Assembly: GCA_020091685.1 (NCBI GenBank)
Contig: CM034607.1
Coordinates: 33,192,852 to 33,256,851, forward strand
DNA length: 64,000 nt
Direction: 5' to 3'
From: Lutjanus erythropterus
Taxonomy: Eukaryota > Chordata > Actinopteri > Lutjaniformes > Lutjanidae
A program made the position numbers and the translations under genes. The notes below the pieces were generated by a model, which saw only the letters and a program-made list of their open reading frames with translations, did not search any database and was not told where the DNA came from. Below are positions 22,791 to 35,340 of this stretch, piece by piece. Position 1 is the first letter of the stretch; every line of letters begins with the position of its first letter.

Positions 22791-25700
22791 TTAACACTGT
22801 TCTGCCTCGACCTAAGGCTGAGAAATGCTAGTGATTAAAATGTCCTGCATGTTCAGATAAATGGACAAAACCTGCATGCATACGGCCTTGGTAATAAACC
22901 CACAGCACACACTGCTTTGTTTAAATCTGAATCTTTGAGCGGAGCATGAGTCAGCAAACTTACCATTACAACAACAATGATAGTCTATAGCTTAGATCTC
23001 TCAGACAATAATAGCTTTCCTCTGTCTTCATGGAACAGCTGTAGGATAATACATCAAGCATTTCCCATTTAACAGTATAACAGTATAATTAAGCCTAATG
23101 TCCCCCTGAAGCAAAAGAAGGTCGATCCTAATGTTTAAAATTAATGTTTTTATTATGATGAAACATAAAAGAAAAACAATTTTAGAGCTGCAACCTGCAC
23201 TGGAATGACAACTGGGACCAAAACAGGGACAGAAACTGGAAATACCCGGGAGCACCCCTGCTGCATAAAAATTACAGAGCAAAACACTTATCATTTGTCT
23301 GCAGCTACGTACATGCATGAGTCTAAAGAAGTCATTTTTCACTTCACTTGGGGAATAAGAACATAGAGGTCTGGGCATGCTGCAAGGACAAGAGCCAAAG
23401 CAAATTACTCTGTCTCTGGCAATCAAGTAGCGTTGTCTTTTTATGTGACCTTGCAGCCAGACGCCGCCAACCTCAACTGACGTTTGAAGCTGACTTGGAT
23501 GAGCTGCTGTTGCTCTCATTGTCTCCTGTCTGGTCTCAGAAAGCAGGATTAACACCCTTGCTGGCAGGTTGTTAACGCCTTATATTTATCATTCATTACA
23601 CTGGACAATAAGGTTTCACCCCAAGCCAAAAATACTTTAAAGTCAAAAAGATAGTTTGATAAGACTACGCTAAACATTTCTGATTCCTTCTGAAGCACTT
23701 TAAAGGGTAATCCTGGTACAAGAAGTTTCGGAATTGGTCCAGTAGAGCACCTCAGCTGTAAAATGGGCTGCAAAGGCTGCAGTGTAATCCTGAAAGTGCT
23801 TGTTCTTGCCACTGACAGATTCAGATTGTTATTCTACATGTTGGCCTTTCCAATGGCCTTTCTGAACAGTAAATGGCGCCATTATTTCACTCTCCTCAAA
23901 GCCACCACTCTTTTGACAAAAACAGTGATTTTATCTCTCAGAACATGGACGTATGATCCAAACTAGCGGGTTAAAACGCCAAAGTCACACAATAACACAA
24001 GGGACCCAACACAGGTTGGATAGTATCATGTAGTCTGTTATGTCTTTTGGCCGAGACAAAGCAAGAATTTATGACTCTTGATCGCCTAATTTAACAGGGA
24101 CAATCCTAACAGATGCATTGAGTATTCTGAGGCTTTCATAAGAGGTCAAACTGCTGTTTTCAAGGTCAAGAGAGGACTTAAATGTTTAAACTGAACCTTT
24201 ATTTTAAATAAAGTCCGACATGTGACAGCTTGTTAAAATGAGGCAGATAATGTGATGTTTATTTATGTTTCCCTCTAAAATAAACTCAAGGACACATTTT
24301 GTTTGAGTTTGTCCTGAAACTTTAAATAAACTTGTTTGTTCAACATGTAAAAACTGTATTTCCCAGAGGTCAATACATGAAGAAGCATTGCCCTTCTCGT
24401 TGAAAGTCACGTATCTTTGTCATATTAATATGCACTATCAAAAGTTCGACCTGGTGCCAGGGTCATGCGATACGTCAAATAGATGAAAAATGTGTCCATT
24501 ACTAAAAGTGTATTTCTTTGGGGACATGCATGTGTTGCAGTTCTTACTTGGGACTGTATGCAAAACACATCCTGTGCAGATTTGACCTCCAGCGTCTGTC
24601 TAATAAATGCTCGTCCCCCATCTGACATTCAGCAAGTTTCCCACGTTGTGTAGGACACTTTGCTGTATACTTAATATATGAGCCTCAAGACACTGGAGTT
24701 TAAGTCCTGTTCCATTTGTGTGCAAATTTATGAGATTAGCTTTGACGTCCACTGGGAGCCTCCTCCTGTGGTACTTCTAGCTGATGATTTCATCATGAAA
24801 ATGGGTTTCAGGGATGTATTGATTATCTCAAAAGTTATGATTCTATTTAGGGTAGAGCTGCAGAGTTTGAGTAAAAGCAAGGACCTCTCAAGCGGTTTGG
24901 ATGCTTGAATATGTTATAAAAATATCCTGCATCTCCAAGGGAAGAAGAGATATAGGACAGGAGGAAGGAGGCCATGGAAAGATTTGATGATACTGAAAGA
25001 GGGGACATATGTCTTTTGTTTACCTGGAGGTGAAATAAGGAAATACTAGGGTGAAGATAGGGAAGTATGGCATCCTGCATGAACTGCACAGAGAAGAAAC
25101 AGACGTAGAATTGAAAGAGGAGTAAACAGGAGACAAGAGGTTTGAGTTTAGAGGAAAGCAAAAGAAGAGGTGAAGGACTGCAGAACTGACACAGAGACGA
25201 GATAAGGAATACAGAGTGGAGTACTGGGACTCAGAGGGATGACATTTTGAGTTATAGCTGGTTATTTTTGTGCAACAGGCAGTTTTGAAGCATTCTGCCT
25301 CCACTGTGTTGTAATGAAATGGCAATATTTGAAATTTGTTTGTTGAAACTGAGGGGCACAGGTGGCTCGAACTTACTGGGCTCCTTTACAGAGAAGGAAT
25401 AAAGGTTTGATGTTGCCAGTGAGCAGGAAATGGGACAGACATTTTGTTAGAAGTAACAAAAAGAACCTTTTCTGAGCTGAAGATTTTATTCAGAGAATAT
25501 TGTTGTGGAACATCCAGCCAGGTACTGGGCGGTATGGTTTATCAGATGCCTGAAAAGTCTATAGCATCGTAACATTTCTAAGTAGGACTGCATTTCAAAG
25601 AGGAAGCAGCGTTTTTCTCAGACCATCCTCACCAGAAAAAAAAACAGTCCTGCACTGATGTCACAGTTTGGTCGGGGATGCAGGGATGATGATTTAAAAC

Positions 25701-25999
25701 TTAATACTCTAGTATATGGTTCGCCATAACTGACCATTTTGAACAACAGTTGCCCTCATGAAACTCATGGGAAGTCACTTGCGCAACTTAACATCTTCCA
25801 CTAACAAGGTTGTGAATACCACAAGACGGGGGGCGTTATGAACTCTGTGAATGCAAAAACACAACCCCCTTTTGAGGCAGCAAATAATCAGTAACAGTGC
25901 CAAGTTCAGATGCATTGTTTATGGTCAGTACCACCAAGATGGTTGTTCTCTGGACTGATGATGTGCCATGAAAACTTTTTATTTAGGTCAAGAGCTGGG
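22791..25999. other. Non-coding DNA, nothing firm
   Basis: Unique-looking sequence with old fragments. Purine-rich text runs from 24,935 to about 25,215. Frames up to 175 codons (23,028-23,555 minus) have no recognisable domain and stop-free length is unremarkable for this composition. Confidence 0.45.
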
Positions 26000-26215
26000 G
26001 ACGAGGTCAGGGTGGATGTAAGGGTCAAACACAAGACCTTTATGCAAGAGGCTGATGTTTGTGTCCTGTATGAAGCCAAAAGTCACTGATGACTTATTTA
26101 AAATTTTCAGTGACTAAGGCTACGTTATGTCGTGTGACTTACGCATCTTATTTATTTTAACCCAAACCGTGGTCTTTTCCTAAACCTGACCAAGTAGCTT
26201 TGTTGCACCAGACTG
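26000..26215 (-). repeat. 'GGTTAGG' family repeat, minus orientation
   Basis: AACCCAAACCGTGGTCTTTT, CCTAAACCTGACCAAGTAGC and, upstream, GGGTCAAACACAAGACCTTT are reverse-complement counterparts of the copy at 28,485-28,690. Confidence 0.5.
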
Positions 26216-27185
26216 CAACCATTCATTATGTCATTTAAAAAGAAACTTGACATCTGGTATGCAAAGCCTGTTAGTGGTACTTTCCACCAGTTACATATAT
26301 TGTTTTGGGAGTCACTGGCAACTGACCTATCCTGTTGTGTAGGTATGAGGATGTGTTGGTTATTGTACATTTTCTTTATCATTAGCAAATCCAATGGAAA
26401 TCCAGCAATGTGCAAAGTTCCTACTGAAGTCATAGGTCTTTAAAAACATGTGCCTCACATACAATTTAATTTCCTTTCATGTCCTAGAGCAACCTGACAA
26501 TGTAGTTTTTTTTTTTTTTTATAAAATATTACTCAAGCAAGAGTGTATTTATCAAGGATTATTTTCAGCAGTAGATCAATCCACATTTGATGCTTTAGCA
26601 AAGTAATAAAGGAACATGTCACCCATTGCAACAGTGTGGTTCATTAATGTGTTTTTAATTGGGATTTGTTGACAATAAGAAAAGTATAGAGTATTACCCG
26701 CTTTATTCTCTGAGGTTGCATTCACTTTTTGAGTGCTGCAAGAAAAGATACAGCACAAAGAAACCACAGCAGGTTCAAGGCCAATTCCCAACAAGTAGCT
26801 TTTACAGTTATTCAATTACTGTTCAGCTTTTTTTTTTTTTTTTTGCTGAACAATAAAATGTTTCCTTGAAGCCCAGCAGCTGATGTAATGTGCTTCGGCC
26901 TGAAGGTCGGAGGGGACGTAAGATGGAAAGAGACAAACTACACAGGAATAAACGGAGCAATAAAACTGATGGAGTCAAGGGACAGAATGAACAGAACGAC
27001 ATTAATAAGTTGTGTAACATGTAGCAGGAGTTTATAGCTTACAACTTAAAGGTAAAGAGGGTGATTCTGGAGAAACATGGTTTATTGTTGAGTCTTACTC
27101 CCTGGTTGTCAAATACAGATGCTTTGGGTCAGAAACTGCATTATTCGCATCAGGAATAACAGTAAATCCACACCTCAATAAGTAA
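26216..27185. other. Non-coding DNA
   Basis: Nothing coding. Homopolymer T-runs occur at about 26,506-26,520 and 26,828-26,844. The frames here have no domain. Confidence 0.45.
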
Positions 27186-27790
27186 ATAGGGCTTGGTATT
27201 GAAACGGGGTGCCAATATGGCACCGTTTCCTACATTATTCATTTCACCACACGCCTGAGCTGCTGATTGAAATGGTTGTCCTCTGGTGCAGACATTACAG
27301 ACCCATCACCAAACATGCCTAGTTAACATTACCACAACACTCTCTCTACATGGCCCTGGCAGCAGGTAGCGTACCATTAGCTAGTAGCAAACACAGTTAA
27401 AATGCAAAGCTAAAAGGTCTAGTGTGGCTGTTTCACTCGAAAGGATTCCAGCACCAGGTGGGACATGCAACAAATGTTTAAAAACAATTTTGTGTGATGG
27501 AGGGAAGCATCTGGTAATGCACAGGTTGTTAGCAAAGGGAGGCAACGCGCTTGACTGCTTGTGTTGGAACTGTGGAAATAAGTCTGACTGCGTGAGACTA
27601 CTGCTACTGTTACCCCATGCCAAGCACATCAGCTGGCAGTGTGGGCATGATGGGGTGCAGAGATGTAAAACACTTGATGCAACATGTAATAATGACTTGT
27701 CATCAATATCTATGATGGGGAGATCTCTGATGATGATGATGATGGCAGAGGCCCGTCCTCAGGTTAGCAAATATTTCAAAATAACTGCTG
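27186..27790 (+). mobile_element. hAT transposon remnant with a BED-finger-like frame
   Basis: The segment starts with GGGCTTGGTATTGAAACG and later GCCAATATGGCACCG, text typical of the left part of autonomous fish hAT elements. At 27,466-27,525 one frame reads CNKCLKTILCDGGKHLVMHR, which keeps the C-x2-C and GG...L..H spacing of the BED zinc finger at the start of hAT transposases. The second histidine and the catalytic domain are not visible. A (GATGAT) run lies at 27,729-27,744. Treat as a degraded transposase fragment, not a host gene. Confidence 0.4.
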
Positions 27791-28484
27791 AGGTTTGAAG
27801 CTGGAGTTAGTGGAATACCAAGAATACCAACTCAAAATTAAATTTCTTGTTATTAGTACTGTAACTGTTATTTGGAGCAATAGACTCAGACACACTGGTG
27901 GCACAGGTGGCATTGTTATCTTACACCAGTGCAGTTGTCATTTTTGCCATGTATGCAAGATAGCAAATGAACTTGCACCTGAGCTGTGCAGCATCAAAAT
28001 CACTTGGGCCTCAGACCAGCTAAAACCTGGTCGAAATGCAAAGTCTGCTGCGCAGTAGGTCTGTCAGCACAAGACAGCAACCGGCCCGTTTGGCCGAAGC
28101 ACACATTCACATCTCCAAAACACCTTCTTATGCAGCTTTTTTCCTCACACATAAATTTGCAATCAAACTTCAGAAACACTTTCTGATTCTCCTCATCCTC
28201 ATCTCCTCCTTCCATCCCGCTAACACTACCGTGGGTGGAGGAAAGAGAAAGAGGAGAAGGACGCCTCAATCCAGTTTAGGTGGGTGTTCAGCCGGATTGA
28301 GATGCATCTTCGCGGCTGCCCATTCTCCATGTCCATCTCCCTCTCTGTCCTCCTCCCTCCTCCTGTTGGTTGCACTGTCTGTCCCACCTCCTCAGCCAGC
28401 GGAGCTGCATAATAATGTTGATGATAATGAATTATAAAACACGTCATTTCAATAATGAGTTTTGGACATGCTAACAATAGTAAG
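27791..28484. other. Non-coding DNA, no clear feature
   Basis: Several overlapping frames (up to 133 codons plus, 89 minus) have no domain. A pyrimidine-rich patch lies at 28,330-28,400. Confidence 0.4.
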
Positions 28485-28690
28485 ATAACCCTTGGTTAGG
28501 TTTAAGCACCAAACCTGCTTGGTTAGGTTTAGCAAAATGTTGTGTTTTAGGTTAAAATAAGTATTTAGTAATAGTTAAGTTAAAATTATTTTTGGTTACT
28601 ACACAGGACGTGAACTGCAGTCTTCTGACTGAAAGTCCTGTTTGTCTGACTTATCCATCCACTCCAAACCTCTCTGTATGTAGACTTTTT
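28485..28690 (+). repeat. 'GGTTAGG' family repeat, most complete plus copy
   Basis: CCCTTGGTTAGGTTTAAGCA, CTTGGTTAGGTTTAGCAAAA and TTTTAGGTTAAAATAAGTAT are followed by GTGAACTGCAGTCTTCTGAC and TGAAAGTCCTG. The order is the same in other copies in the window, sometimes inverted. Common in fish genomes; class uncertain. Confidence 0.6.
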
Positions 28691-29039
28691 CTCTATGACA
28701 TTTGTGAACAAAATGACACTGCATAAGTCTGTATAGACGATATGGCATGAAAGAGTGAAACAGGCGTTGTGATGAGAAGCAAAATGACATTTGTGTCTTA
28801 GTCATCTTAGCCTTTTGTCAAGACCGGGCTGGTGAATTCAGTCCAGACGACATGTTTGAAGTCAGGGTGATCCAGACACTGCCGAGGAGTTCTGGTAAAA
28901 TCACCGAAATACAGGAAGAGCGCCAGCAGATGGAAAGAGGAGGGGAAGTGTTACGGAAAGAGGATACAACAGCTCCTGTAAGTGTGTGAAGAGGAGGGGA
29001 GGGGGGCTTAAGAAAAGGATGAGGGGGGATATTAAGCAG

Positions 29040-29340
29040 CTTTATGCAGGGGCATGCAAAAGAGATCATACAAATTTCATACATTTATCGCTTTCCTCTG
29101 CTTAAAATTCAAAACTCATCTCACTCCTGGTTCACTCCTGTAATCATTAAACCTAATGCTACCATTCCCCCTCTGACACGCACACTGCAGCCAATTAGCT
29201 GCAGCTGTGGCATGTTGCTTCTGATGCTGACCACCACTTTCCACGCCAGTGCATGATGCCAGCTAGATTAACGCTAATGATGGCCAAGCTGGCAGGTGAT
29301 GCTTCTGGCCTTTTATGGGTTCGTCTCATCTAAATCTGCT
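29040..29340. other. Candidate conserved non-coding block
   Basis: Contains the palindrome AGCTGCAGCT (29,197-29,206) overlapping a CAATTAG homeobox core, plus GTAATCATTAAACC (29,141) and GATTAACGCTAATGATGG (29,266). No simple repeat and no domain. Enhancer-like texture only. Confidence 0.28.
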
Positions 29341-32300
29341 TTGTATGAATGCTGTATCGGATCCCTCCTGATTGAAAAAGTAGGAAACCTAAAAACAGAT
29401 GTGATACAGATGCAGGCAACATTACATTTTCCTTAGAAGTAAACACATTCAGTCATTCAGTTACTGTGACATTAACTACAAACTAAAAGCATGAATGCAC
29501 TAAGATAAAATGCAAAGTAAAACTACTGATAGTGAAGAATATTAAACAGTGTTAGATTATTCATGTGTTAACCCGTAGGCTGTGTTTTAATACCGCAGCC
29601 TGTCCAGGTCGACCAACTGCCTCATACTATCTTACAGGGTTAAGACACATCATATTTGTGTAGTTTATGGGGTTGTGATATTGTTCAAATGCAAGACCTG
29701 GAAAAACTGCAAATTAAGTCCAGCCATCAGGTGAATGTAGAGAAATAAAAATTACAATATTAAAAAGTCAGACACCGTCCAGGTCATCAAGTATCGACGC
29801 GTCTCGGTGTCTCAGACAAATGCACAAAGCACCCTTTTGTGAAATAGGGCTTTGCAAAAATGCAGAATAAGAACAATCAATGCCATTGTTAAGTAGCGTG
29901 GGATCATGGGAGCTGTTATCTTTAGTTTTAAGCAATCACCACAACTGAGTCAGGCAGAAATCATGTTCTCGGTCAAAGTAACAGTCAAGTTTTATTCACG
30001 TTACATTGCGTCAAACCAGTCGACTTACTTTCTCGCTCTCTGTCGTATTCCAGAAGTTATAGCAACTAGCTTTCAAAGGCTAGCAGGAAACGCACTGTTA
30101 CCTTGAATAAATTACGTATTTCTCTGCATTTGAGAATTGCTGGAAACATTTGGGATAATGTAAGCACACAATTCAACAAAGCATATAAAATTTGCCTATC
30201 CTTTTTTTAACATTTTAATACAGAAATGTTACATATTATAGCTTTTAAAAAAAGAGCATTCAAGCTCAGCAGAGTCCTTCTTTGGATAAACAAAGGTTGA
30301 AAGACAGACTCAGAAAAAAAACAGTAAGACAGACTGGGAGACACAAAGCTAGAAGACTGGAAGACAGGTACAGGCAGAATAAGGAGAAAGATTTGCCATG
30401 GGTGATTTTGGGACAGAGCTCTCCTTTATGCCGTCTGTTGTTGTCATTCGGTGTCTCTTGCTGTCAGAAGAAAGACGGAATAAAGAGCAAAAGAGAGTGA
30501 ACAGTAACAGAGGCAGACGTCTGGCTTTGAAAAACAAGTCTCAGAAAAATAGAGCACCAGCTCCAGACTGCATTTGGTAAAAGCCAACACTGGGAACACA
30601 CAGTATACGATACTGAGACACCTAGAACTCAAATATCATGCTCCTATTGATTTTAATATTTATACACTGGTGTATAAATGTTGACTTTTCTCTGATCTTC
30701 ATTTAAGCTGAGAACGATTTTGTTGGACAGATTGATAATGCTCGGTGAAGAGAACATTATCACCTCAGAATGAAACCTATCCACAGCCTTTTTGCATTAA
30801 AATATCTTTATATGACGACTAGAAACTGTTGGTTAAGCAATAAAATATTAAGAGATTAAATAAGAGAATTTAAACCTACCAACCAAGACTGATGCTTAGC
30901 GGTAGATTCGGTAGGATTTGTCCAAGCTGTCCATGAACACATCAGGATGTCAAATACGGACATTTTGGGTTGGTGAAACATCCTGAGCACAGCAGAACAA
31001 TGAGGAAAAAATAAGAAAATACATGTAGACCACCACCACCACAAACTTCTATCGAGTGATGATTCAAAGACATTGTTTATGTGTCTATGCATTGTGTTTT
31101 TGAGAAAATGTTGCAGATTATACCTTTAAGGCAAATGCAAACAAGCCAAACCTCCACACCTTTATTTTCTTAGCACTGAACACAAAAACAGATATGGAAA
31201 GTTTCTTCACCGACACAAAAGAACTGTATGCCAAATTTTGCCAAGACAAAAATCAATGATGAGCAATAATTGGACTGAGAAGACTCTCAGTCTCTCAGAT
31301 GGGCTCCCCATTCAAACTGTTCAAATACCTTTTAAGTTTTCTTGACAAGTGACTCCTTGTGGTTATGTGTATAATATAATAACAGTTGATGGGATGGGAA
31401 GATGGATGTAATGGAACGTCCAAGTACAGACAGAGATCAGGGTATTTGATGCTGTAGACTGTAGTTTGTATCCCGTCTCCTACCAACAGTAATTGTGACG
31501 GGACCACGCTGCATCACCAACTGCAGACTCCTGCTATTTTGGTTCCCATTGTTGTTGTTCTTCTTTTTTCTCTGCTAAAAATGTTTGTGCAGAAAAAAAA
31601 ATGTAAGATGAAAACTCAGTCAAAATGGTGGGCAGGTGGGTTGCAGATTCCACCCTCTAGTAAGGTCAAAAAAAAAAAAGAAAGAAAAAGAAACGGTGGC
31701 ACTGTAACAATAAAATGTAAGTTTTTTGCAATTATCTCAAAAACAGCATAGCGTAGATCTAGAACTTTTTCATCCTCAGACTTTGTGGGCTAAAGTTATC
31801 AAAGAAATTTACAGACATCTGCTCTTGTAATGTAAAGTTTTGTCATTTTTCACAACCAGCTTTGGCTTTGTTAAAACCATTGCTATCCAACCATAGCAGC
31901 AATCTTTCTTATTCCTTTTAAATTGCAGAGAATGCTCGCAAATTTATCATTTAGGCATGAAGACATTTTGACATGGTAAACATTACTTTAAACCACTGTT
32001 TGGCAAGAAGACGTCCTGAAACAATAAGATACTGAGACCCAGTCCAGCTCCAGAGATGCTCTGCTGAAGCTGATCATGACTTCTGACATCAGAGGGAGTG
32101 ACTGTCCTGCAAGGATTTCAAAGATGTGAGTAAAAACTGGTAAATCAAATAGTGTTTTACTTTAAAAGAGTCTCTATAAAGGAAAACCCCTCTAGAACTC
32201 TCCAGGGGATGAAATAATTTGGATGCAGATTAAGTTAATGCCTTACTGGTTCTGTATTTAAATAAAGTGAGAAAAATACACCATGAAATATTTTCCGCCT

Positions 32301-33480
32301 CACTGATATTTTTTGACTTTGAGTCTTTAAGTTGCTAATTGAGTTTTAGTAGATAGTTACTTTATTTGTCACCGTGGGGGAAATGTTTTGCAGCACAAAG
32401 AATTTCATCACATCACAAAAGTCACTAGACATACTTGTGCATGTGATAAAACAAACACCTTGCATTCTGCAATAGTTTAGTTAGGACAGACCAGCTGGAC
32501 CTCCTTTGTGACCAGAAAGCAGTGACCAAAATGAATGCAGGAAAAGGTCCTGATGCATTAAGATTCTAATGCATTACCTGTTCACTTGTGCAAATGCAAT
32601 TTTGGTTGACTTGTAATTTTGAAAATCATACATTATACAAACACTATGCCATGCAAACACTATGCAAACAACTCTAAATTATTTTATGAATAAATGTGGA
32701 AACAACTAACTTTCTTAGCATCTCTTTTGGTTCAGTACTTCATAGTTTTCAATGAAATTATACAGCTATTAAAAATTATCTCCACAGGGGTCAATAAATC
32801 ACATTATTGTGTAATTTTACAGCCCTATTTTGCTCCTCGCTTTTCGTGTACCTGTATGCAATATATTCTCACCGATGCCCTACAGCTACTAAGCTGCTCT
32901 GCAGGAGTGTGAATGTGAATTATTTACCTCACACACCAGATAATCACACTGGATCCTCTCTAATCAGGACGCAGGACACGTCGAGAATGCACACCAAACT
33001 CACAAGGTCATTTTTATCTGAGGTTAGAAAATAAGAGCTGTCGGCCGAGGAACCTTGAAAACAAACACTACAGAGAAAAGACTCGTGAGAAGATGGAAGG
33101 TAGGACACAATAGCTTTGATATACATTCAAGCATTTAATGTAGCAGGATGTTTTCACGTCACGGTGACTAATGCACCGTCTTTGCTCTTTCTTGTTCTTG
33201 AACCTTGGTCTTTTTTTTTAATGTTCCCAGTATATTTTCTGGAATTTTTCAGGCTTGTCTTCTTCCTTTTTTTGGATGCCTCTGATGGTGTTTCTGCCCT
33301 CCACAGAGGAATAATAGCATCAATCACCATCCATACCTGTGGATTCAGTCCTGTGGCATACATTAGCTAGATAATTGGTGTTGCAGTCAGCCGGTAGTTA
33401 TCATGTCAGATGGGTGTGCAGGTTTTTATCGCAGGTTCACCTCAGCTGTTTAGGTTTATGCATGTTTGCCTCCTCCTGAG
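29341..33480. other. Long non-coding stretch
   Basis: AT-rich, no gene seen. TTACTTTATTTGTCACCGTG at 32,358 resembles the 'TTTATTGATCCC' word near the 3' ends of some fish retroposons, but too little remains to call it. The frames (30,282-30,632; 31,539-31,751; 33,116-33,370) lack domains. Confidence 0.45.
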
Positions 33481-33580
33481 CTTCCTGCCTGGCTGCTCTA
33501 ACTGCTGTACACCTGTCACAACAAGTCAGCTCTCTTTTAACCCTACATGGTGTGCATCAGTACATGCATGTCTATCCACC
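33481..33580 (+). repeat. Local direct duplication, copy 1
   Basis: Shares CTGTCACAACAAGT, CTCTCTTTTAACCC and CATCAGTACATG with CTGTCACACCAAGT, CTCTGTTTTAGCCC and CATCAGTAAGTG at 34,541-34,635. The copies are about 1.06 kb apart. Copy 1 ends exactly where the Harbinger MITE target duplication begins. Confidence 0.55.
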
Positions 33581-33583
33581 TTA

Positions 33584-34116
33584 CCCCGCATTTACACCAG
33601 GCACGGCTGTGCCGCGGAACGGCTGCACCGCAGCACGCAGGGAAATAGAACCCATTCTAGTCAATGCTGTAATTCACACCAGAAGCGCCGCGGTGCGTCT
33701 CAGCAGCATCCCAGAAGCGGCTTGGTGCTCCGCTCCGCGGAGAATACGCAGCGACTCTATTTTCGACGGATGGCGCGTCAATTGGCACAGAGCAGGTCGA
33801 ACGGGCAGGAAGTCAGGCACGGAAAACAGGGGAGAATCCAGTTGATTTTCAAAATAAAAGACCCCGTGCAGACTCGCGATCATAAGACAGACAGAAAATA
33901 AACAATTTAACTACGTAGCCTGCTTATCCATGGTAGAAGCACAAAGAGCAAGGAAAGAGGACTTAATCAACAAAATCAGAGCAAATAACATAATCAGACG
34001 GGCAAAACGCTCCGCTGCTGAAACGCTGCTGGTGTAAATTGAAGTAGTGTGCATGACGGAGCAAAACCGCGGCGCAGCTGTTCCGCGGCGCAGGCGTGCC
34101 TGGTGTAAATCCCAGG
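33584..34116. mobile_element. PIF/Harbinger-type MITE with TTA target duplication, 533 bp
   Basis: The inverted ends run for about 46 bp at about 85% identity: ATTTACACCAGGCACGGCTG on the left, and the complementary CGTGCCTGGTGTAAAT at the right end. The element is flanked by the trinucleotide TTA on both sides (33,581-33,583 and 34,117-34,119), the usual Harbinger target duplication. CCGCGG words and extra GCTGGTGTAAAT copies recur inside. Frames crossing it (163 and 97 codons) are not genes. It is far more CpG-rich than its surroundings, suggesting comparatively recent insertion. Confidence 0.88.
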
Positions 34117-34540
34117 TTACAGTCAGGTGATGTTGTCCTCTCTTTAAGGGACTGATCATCAATGGGTAGTCATTTATTGGACATTAAAACCTGCAAACTG
34201 CTACCCAAGGCACCAAGTCACCACTGGTCACCACTTGTACCCGAATCAAACTTCACAATATTTATGTCTCTTGAAATGTGAATGAATGCAATGTTTTCTG
34301 AGGTGATGATGGTGCATTAAATTCCTGCTTGGCAAAGAAACATGCCTGACCATCATTTTTGTTCCCATTGCCCCACATCCGTCAGATCTGGCCGTTATCA
34401 GGCTGATATCTTGTCGAATCTCGGCATTGGCACACGAGCCACTTCTGTCTGTCTGAATTTGGTTTCCTGTTGTGTAAATCAGCTGCTGATGTCTTCCATC
34501 TATTCTGTTTATACTGTATGTTTTCTTACAATTGACCTGT

Positions 34541-34635
34541 CTTCCTGGCTTCCCTAAGTGCCCCAAGCCTGTCACACCAAGTTAACTCTGTTTTAGCCCA
34601 ACATACTGCATATCAGTAAGTGTGTTTTCATCCAC
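34541..34635 (+). repeat. Local direct duplication, copy 2
   Basis: Partner of 33,481-33,580. Weaker similarity extends about 40 bp upstream (TCTGTTTATACTGTATG versus GCTGTTTAGGTTTATGCATG). Confidence 0.55.
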
Positions 34636-34773
34636 ACATGCTAATGGTGGTCTCATTGCTCCAAACATGCAAATAAATAACTGTAATAATTCACAAACTC
34701 CCTTGGGAGACTTCTCAAAATGATGGATGACGTACACTCACTCCAAACTTGCCCCTTGACCACTTCACACATC

Positions 34774-34910
34774 ACCTGTCCCCCAGCTGAACCCGCCATG
34801 TCTTCATCATCTCTGGAGTCAGAGTCCTGGTGAGAGCCATGGTAAATCACCTGTGTTTGCCAGTAAACTTGGCCTCCGTCAGTTTCAGAGTCCGTGTCAA
34901 AGCTCGGGTA
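34774..34910 (-). CDS. Coding-like acidic segment, possible exon
   Basis: On the minus strand a frame opens after an in-frame stop at about 34,914 and reads an acidic, uncommonly protein-like stretch: YPSFDTDSETDGGQVYW, then QTQVIYHGSHQDSDSRDDED and MAGSAGGQ. The frame stays open for about 86 codons to a stop near 34,653, but only the first 45 look coding. Candidate 5' splice sites are GGGACAG/GTGATG near 34,774 and TTTGGA/GTGAGT near 34,742. The 3' splice site is poor (CCCGAG, with a T-rich run upstream). On the plus strand a different 30-codon frame starts at an ATG in good context (34,839) and ends at AAG/GTATGA. No family is recognised. It may be a decayed exon, retrocopy or chance. Confidence 0.22.
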
Positions 34911-35340
34911 GAGTCAACAATAAGAAAGGTATGATACTTTTGTTCTGGGACTTACAGAAAGGCCCAGCTTCCATGAAACCTTTGAGATAGATTTTTTTTA
35001 CAGCTGGACTAATGGAAACTTGGTTGAGTAAGATTAGGGGAAGGTCCTAGTGATTAGTGTCTGCATTTGGATCCAGTTACCTGTAATGTTAACCCAAACT
35101 CAACACACACCGGCAAGGAGATTCACAGTGTTGCATTTAACACCTATAGTGAACACCTGCACCTTACAGACAGTAGAAAAAGTCATGGTTCAGTCGCCAG
35201 GATGTGCCGATCTTGGATGCAAATGTGATATAATTCTTTTTCTGGCTACAGAAGCTGCCAGTGTGTGGGCTTGCATGCAAAACAATGTGTGTGGGTGTTT
35301 TGACACTTAAAACTCGCTACAGATGCGTGTTTCCCTTTAC

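Noticed and set aside
32350..32412. Retroposon 3' end (TTACTTTATTTGTCACC)
   Set aside because: Only about 30 bases resemble the known fish word, which is not enough to define an element.
33410..33901. 163-codon plus-strand frame
   Set aside because: Its middle and end lie inside the Harbinger MITE, which is non-coding.
34839..34928. Plus-strand 30-codon exon starting MVNHLCLPVNLASVS and ending at a GTATGA donor
   Set aside because: The start context is good, but the next plausible exon (35,341) is in the wrong phase and no family is recognised. Kept only as an alternative to the minus-strand reading.
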